Of a stretch of 64,000 bases of DNA, positions 60,766 through 64,000 are shown piece after piece. Made by a program: the position numbers and the translations under genes. Source of the DNA: Saprospiraceae bacterium (GTDB taxonomy: Bacteria; Bacteroidota; Bacteroidia; Chitinophagales; Saprospiraceae); contig JADJLQ010000001.1 of NCBI GenBank assembly GCA_016709995.1, positions 1,522,001-1,586,000 on the forward strand, written 5' to 3'. The notes under the pieces were generated by a model. The model ran no database searches and had not been told where the DNA came from. It was given only the letters and a program-made list of their open reading frames with translations. Each line of letters begins with the position of its first letter. Position 1 is the first letter of the stretch.

Positions 60766-63700
60766 ATGAGGAAACTATTACTCGGTATTATTTTAGGTAT
60801 TTTGGTGATCCCTGCGCTTCATAGCCAGACTTCTTTGGAAGGCAAAGTCCAGGACGAAAACAAGGAAGGACTGATTGGTGCCACCGTAGTTTTATTTAAA
60901 AGCGGCGTTCAAAAAAATGGTACCACCACGGATATAGATGGCAACTACAGCATCTCCAATATTGATCCTGGCACTTATGATGTGGAGTTCAGTTATATTG
61001 GTTATCAGACTCAACGTATTCAAGGGGTAATAGTATTCGCCGGCAAATCCAACAGACTCAACGCTGAACTGAATACCGGAATCGTGCTCAATGAAGTGGT
61101 AGTCACTGAATACAAGGTCCCCTTAATCCAACAAGACAATACTACCTCAGGAGGCACCGTGACCTCCGAACAAATACGCAATCTTCCTACCAAAAACATT
61201 AACGAACTCGCTGCTACTACCGCAGGGATAGCTTCTCAAAATGGAGGAGCACTTAATATCCGGGGATCAAGATCTAATGCCACTAATTATTATATTGATG
61301 GCGTGCGGGTCAATACCAGCCTCATTCCTCAGACAGAAATAGACCAATTACAGGTCATTACCGGTGGCGTAGAAGCGAGATATGGAGATGTCACCGGAGG
61401 GGTGATCTCTATAACCACCAAAGGACCGAGCAATAAATTTACAGGCGGCGTCGAATTAGAGACTTCACAATACCTGGATCCATACGGCTACAACCTGTTA
61501 AATACCAATTTCAGTGGCCCGATTTTGAAAAATAAAAAAGGAATTTCAGTGCTTGGCTACCGGCTCAGTGCACAATACCGGCGACAGGAAGATGATAGTC
61601 CTTCAGCTACAGGTACCTATTACGCCAATCAAGATAAATTGAAAGAATTAGAGGCTAATCCAGTGACCAGGTTACAAGGTGTGCCTTTGTCCAGCGCTGA
61701 ATTTTTGACCAACAATGATGTTAATCTTAAAAGTGCCCGAATCAATGAGCTCGCCAATAGAATTGATTTGAATGGCAAGATAGATGCCCGGCTCAGCCAA
61801 AAAATCGATATCAGTTTTACCGGAGCATTTAATGACAATCAAAACAGGTTTTCACCAAGTGCAGGTTGGAACTTATTGAATTATGAAAATAACCCCATAG
61901 CTACGGGTCAGAATTATCGGGTTGGATTTAAATGGCGCCATAGACTTCAGGGCGATCCTCTTGAGGCTACCAGGAAAACTAAAAAGGGAGACAATAGGTT
62001 TTTGAGAAATGCTATTTACACCCTTCAGGCTTCTTATGAAAAAGGCAGAAGCAATAGCGAAGACTATGTCCACAAGGACAGATTATTCGATTATGGCTAT
62101 GTCGGAAATTTTGACATTTCCTGGATCCCGGTCGAGGGAGAATCTACGTATTCCCGAGGGCCCATACCTGGTGTAGCCCATGCAGGCTATCTTCAACAGC
62201 TCAATGGGTATACCCCTGGAACGATCAATCCTGTCCTCGCAAACTACAATAATGGCCTCGATGGAAATACCCTGCTTGATTATTACGCTTATAATGGATC
62301 ACTCTCCAGTAACTATAATTCAGCCTGGAGATTACATAGCAATGTCGGCTCCGTGTACAATTCATATGCCAAAGGCGAAAGCGACATCATGACTTTTAAC
62401 GGCGAAGGAAGTTTTGACCTTTTCCCTGGGGGATCTGACAAAGGCAGACACAATATTCAGGTAGGCTTTATTTATGAAAAAAGAGAAAACCGGTCATGGG
62501 GTATCAATCCAAACGGACTTTGGACTATTGCCAGGCTCCAAGCCAACAATCATATCAAAGGAGTAGATACCACTCAAATCATTGGGTCATTTCCGGGAGT
62601 AGTGACTCCATTTACTTACGAACAGTTTAAAACCTTGATCGAAGAGGATAAAGATCTTTTGTTTTATAAACGAATCCGGGAACTGACAGGACAATCCCTC
62701 AACGACTATGTCAATGTGGATGGTTTGCAACCAGCTGATCTGAGGCTGGACATGTTTTCAGCCAGTGAACTGACCGATCAGGGTATTCTGGATTATTATG
62801 GATATGATTACCTGGGAAATAAATTGAGTACCAAAGCCAAGTTTGAAGATTTTTTCACTTCGGTAGATGCAGAAGGTCGCAGGACTTTTGTAGTGGCCCC
62901 CAACCGACCGACTTATGCAGCAGCTTATATCCAGGACAAGTTTAATTATAAAGACCTGATCCTTCGGTTGGGAGTGCGGATAGATCGGTATGATGCCAAT
63001 ACCAAAGTCTTGAAAGACCCTTTTTCTCTCTATGAAATCACCCAGGCCAAAGATTTTTTTGCTACGACAGGCGATCCTAAACCCGATGCAGTGGGTGATG
63101 ACTATTTGGTATATGTCACGGGAAAAAACTCCAACAATGTCAAAGCTTATCGAAAAGGAGAGCAATGGTACTTTCCAAATGGGACTCCCGCCAATGATGG
63201 TTCTGTGCTTTTCGGCGGAGAAATAGTGACTCCAAAACTCAAAGATCCCAATTCTAATATTCGGCTCAAATCCTTTGATCCCTCACAATCATTTACAGAT
63301 TATGTGCCTCAGATCAATGTGATGCCCCGACTGGCATTTTCATTTCCGATCTCGGATGATGCCAATTTTTATGCTCATTACGACATCCTGGTACAGCGAC
63401 CACCATCCAATACCATAGCTACTGCCCTGGATTATTATTATTTTGAAGATCCATCCAGGACACCATCTAACAATCCCAATCTCAAACCAGAGCAAACCAT
63501 TGACTACGAAGTAGGATTTCAACAAAAGCTTACCAATTCCTCGGCGCTGAAGATGTCAGCCTATTATAAAGAGATGCGTGACATGATTCAGAGCAGAAAC
63601 TACCTGTACGTTCCTTCTCCAGTCAATAGTTATACTGGATTCGGCAATCTGGATTTTGGCACCGTCAAGGGGTTTAGCTTTCAGTATGATCTTCGTCGTA

Positions 63701-64000
63701 CCAATAATATTGAGTTGCAAGCCAACTACACCTTACAGTTTGCGGATGGTACCGGGTCCAGCTCGACTTCACAGAGAGGGCTCAATACCAGGGGTAATAT
63801 CCGTAGCCTTTTTCCATTGAACTTCGACGAGAGACATCGGCTGGTGACTGTATTGGATTACAGATATGCATCCGGACGGGCATATTCTGGGCCCCGGATC
63901 AATGGTCTGGATATATTGGCCAATGCGGGCATCAACATTCAAGCCAATGCTGTTAGTGGCAGACCTTATACTAAATTGCAACGAGCGCAACCGCTGGGAG
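60766..64000 (+). CDS. TonB-dependent receptor with carboxypeptidase-regulatory-like domain, 3' end cut by the window edge
   Basis: An open frame of over 1070 codons runs to the end of the window. The signal peptide is MRKLLLGIILGILVIPALHS. A carboxypeptidase-regulatory-like domain follows (about 25-105; GKVQDENKEGLIGATVVLFK, DIDGNYSISNI). The plug domain comes next (about 120-215; NVRGSRS-like IRGSRSNATNYYIDGVRVN and GGVEARYGDVTGGVISITTKG), then a long beta-barrel. It imports large or bound substrates through the outer membrane with TonB energy. No SusD partner is visible in the window; this suggests a non-Sus, Oar-like receptor, though the 3' side is unseen. Confidence 0.9.
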   Translation, partial: MRKLLLGIILGILVIPALHSQTSLEGKVQDENKEGLIGATVVLFKSGVQKNGTTTDIDGNYSISNIDPGTYDVEFSYIGYQTQRIQGVIVFAGKSNRLNAELNTGIVLNEVVVTEYKVPLIQQDNTTSGGTVTSEQIRNLPTKNINELAATTAGIASQNGGALNIRGSRSNATNYYIDGVRVNTSLIPQTEIDQLQVITGGVEARYGDVTGGVISITTKGPSNKFTGGVELETSQYLDPYGYNLLNTNFSGPILKNKKGISVLGYRLSAQYRRQEDDSPSATGTYYANQDKLKELEANPVTRLQGVPLSSAEFLTNNDVNLKSARINELANRIDLNGKIDARLSQKIDISFTGAFNDNQNRFSPSAGWNLLNYENNPIATGQNYRVGFKWRHRLQGDPLEATRKTKKGDNRFLRNAIYTLQASYEKGRSNSEDYVHKDRLFDYGYVGNFDISWIPVEGESTYSRGPIPGVAHAGYLQQLNGYTPGTINPVLANYNNGLDGNTLLDYYAYNGSLSSNYNSAWRLHSNVGSVYNSYAKGESDIMTFNGEGSFDLFPGGSDKGRHNIQVGFIYEKRENRSWGINPNGLWTIARLQANNHIKGVDTTQIIGSFPGVVTPFTYEQFKTLIEEDKDLLFYKRIRELTGQSLNDYVNVDGLQPADLRLDMFSASELTDQGILDYYGYDYLGNKLSTKAKFEDFFTSVDAEGRRTFVVAPNRPTYAAAYIQDKFNYKDLILRLGVRIDRYDANTKVLKDPFSLYEITQAKDFFATTGDPKPDAVGDDYLVYVTGKNSNNVKAYRKGEQWYFPNGTPANDGSVLFGGEIVTPKLKDPNSNIRLKSFDPSQSFTDYVPQINVMPRLAFSFPISDDANFYAHYDILVQRPPSNTIATALDYYYFEDPSRTPSNNPNLKPEQTIDYEVGFQQKLTNSSALKMSAYYKEMRDMIQSRNYLYVPSPVNSYTGFGNLDFGTVKGFSFQYDLRRTNNIELQANYTLQFADGTGSSSTSQRGLNTRGNIRSLFPLNFDERHRLVTVLDYRYASGRAYSGPRINGLDILANAGINIQANAVSGRPYTKLQRAQPLG

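Overview
The window looks like chromosomal DNA from a member of the Bacteroidota, probably a Saprospiria/Chitinophagia-like lineage. The lineage below phylum level is an inference. Supporting evidence is: two C-terminal type IX secretion (T9SS) sorting domains, a TonB-dependent receptor with a carboxypeptidase-regulatory-like N-terminal domain, a BlaI/BlaR1-TonB regulator pair, atpD-atpC apart from the rest of the ATP synthase genes, a tiny AURKAIP1/COX24-domain protein, hardly any Shine-Dalgarno sequences, and promoters of the Bacteroidota type (TTTG, about 19-21 bases, TAnnTTTG). I found no insertion sequence, prophage, CRISPR array or toxin-antitoxin module. Most of the window is ordinary core genome.

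Layout. 0-7.3 kb: end of a secreted protein, malate dehydrogenase, a secreted M43 metalloprotease, a DUF4442 thioesterase, sucC, exonuclease VII (xseA-xseB) and a Gfo/Idh/MocA oxidoreductase. 7.5-20.5 kb, mostly plus strand: a DUF937-OmpA protein, a two-lobed aspartic protease with PDZ, a UbiD decarboxylase joined in frame to an rRNA m5C methyltransferase, NADPHX repair (nnr), a sirtuin, ruvC, a phosphohexomutase and a three-gene envelope operon. 20.6-30.2 kb, minus strand: BlaR1-like/BlaI, an outer-membrane barrel with a glycosyltransferase, the HU-TPR-AURKAIP1-RNase G cluster and fumarase. 30.4-39.3 kb: Mn-type SOD, a GH113-like hydrolase, a tRNA-like RNA with a very large variable region, a PAS/metallo-beta-lactamase-fold pair, a haem-binding lipoprotein, two DinB proteins and MscS. 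39.4-48.6 kb: an M24 peptidase, an Ate/Bpt-like GNAT protein, an SMP-30 lactonase, Mpl, a carboxylase beta subunit, an aminotransferase, a front-end desaturase and a SET protein. 48.7-64 kb: dnaK, an amidohydrolase, an S24 repressor, atpC/atpD, scpA, a sodium/solute symporter behind a LacI-type operator, ppc and the start of a TonB-dependent receptor.

How the genes work together. Central carbon metabolism is well represented (mdh, sucC, fumC, ppc, an aspartate aminotransferase-like enzyme, an acyl-CoA carboxylase beta subunit, a phosphohexomutase). These enzymes connect the TCA cycle, anaplerosis and aspartate. DNA and chromosome maintenance is covered by xseAB, ruvC, scpA and HU. Cell-envelope maintenance is covered by Mpl, OmpA, MscS, BlaR1/BlaI and the flippase-like operon.

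The most unusual items are: (i) a 164-nt tRNA-like gene whose variable region is 95 nt; (ii) a 1071-residue UbiD-RsmF chain, which is either a true fusion or a one-base homopolymer error hiding a TAATG stop/start overlap; (iii) an inner-membrane BlaR1-type protease ending in a T9SS sorting domain; (iv) a sirtuin with no zinc-site cysteines; and (v) several regulatory palindromes placed precisely relative to Bacteroidota promoters.
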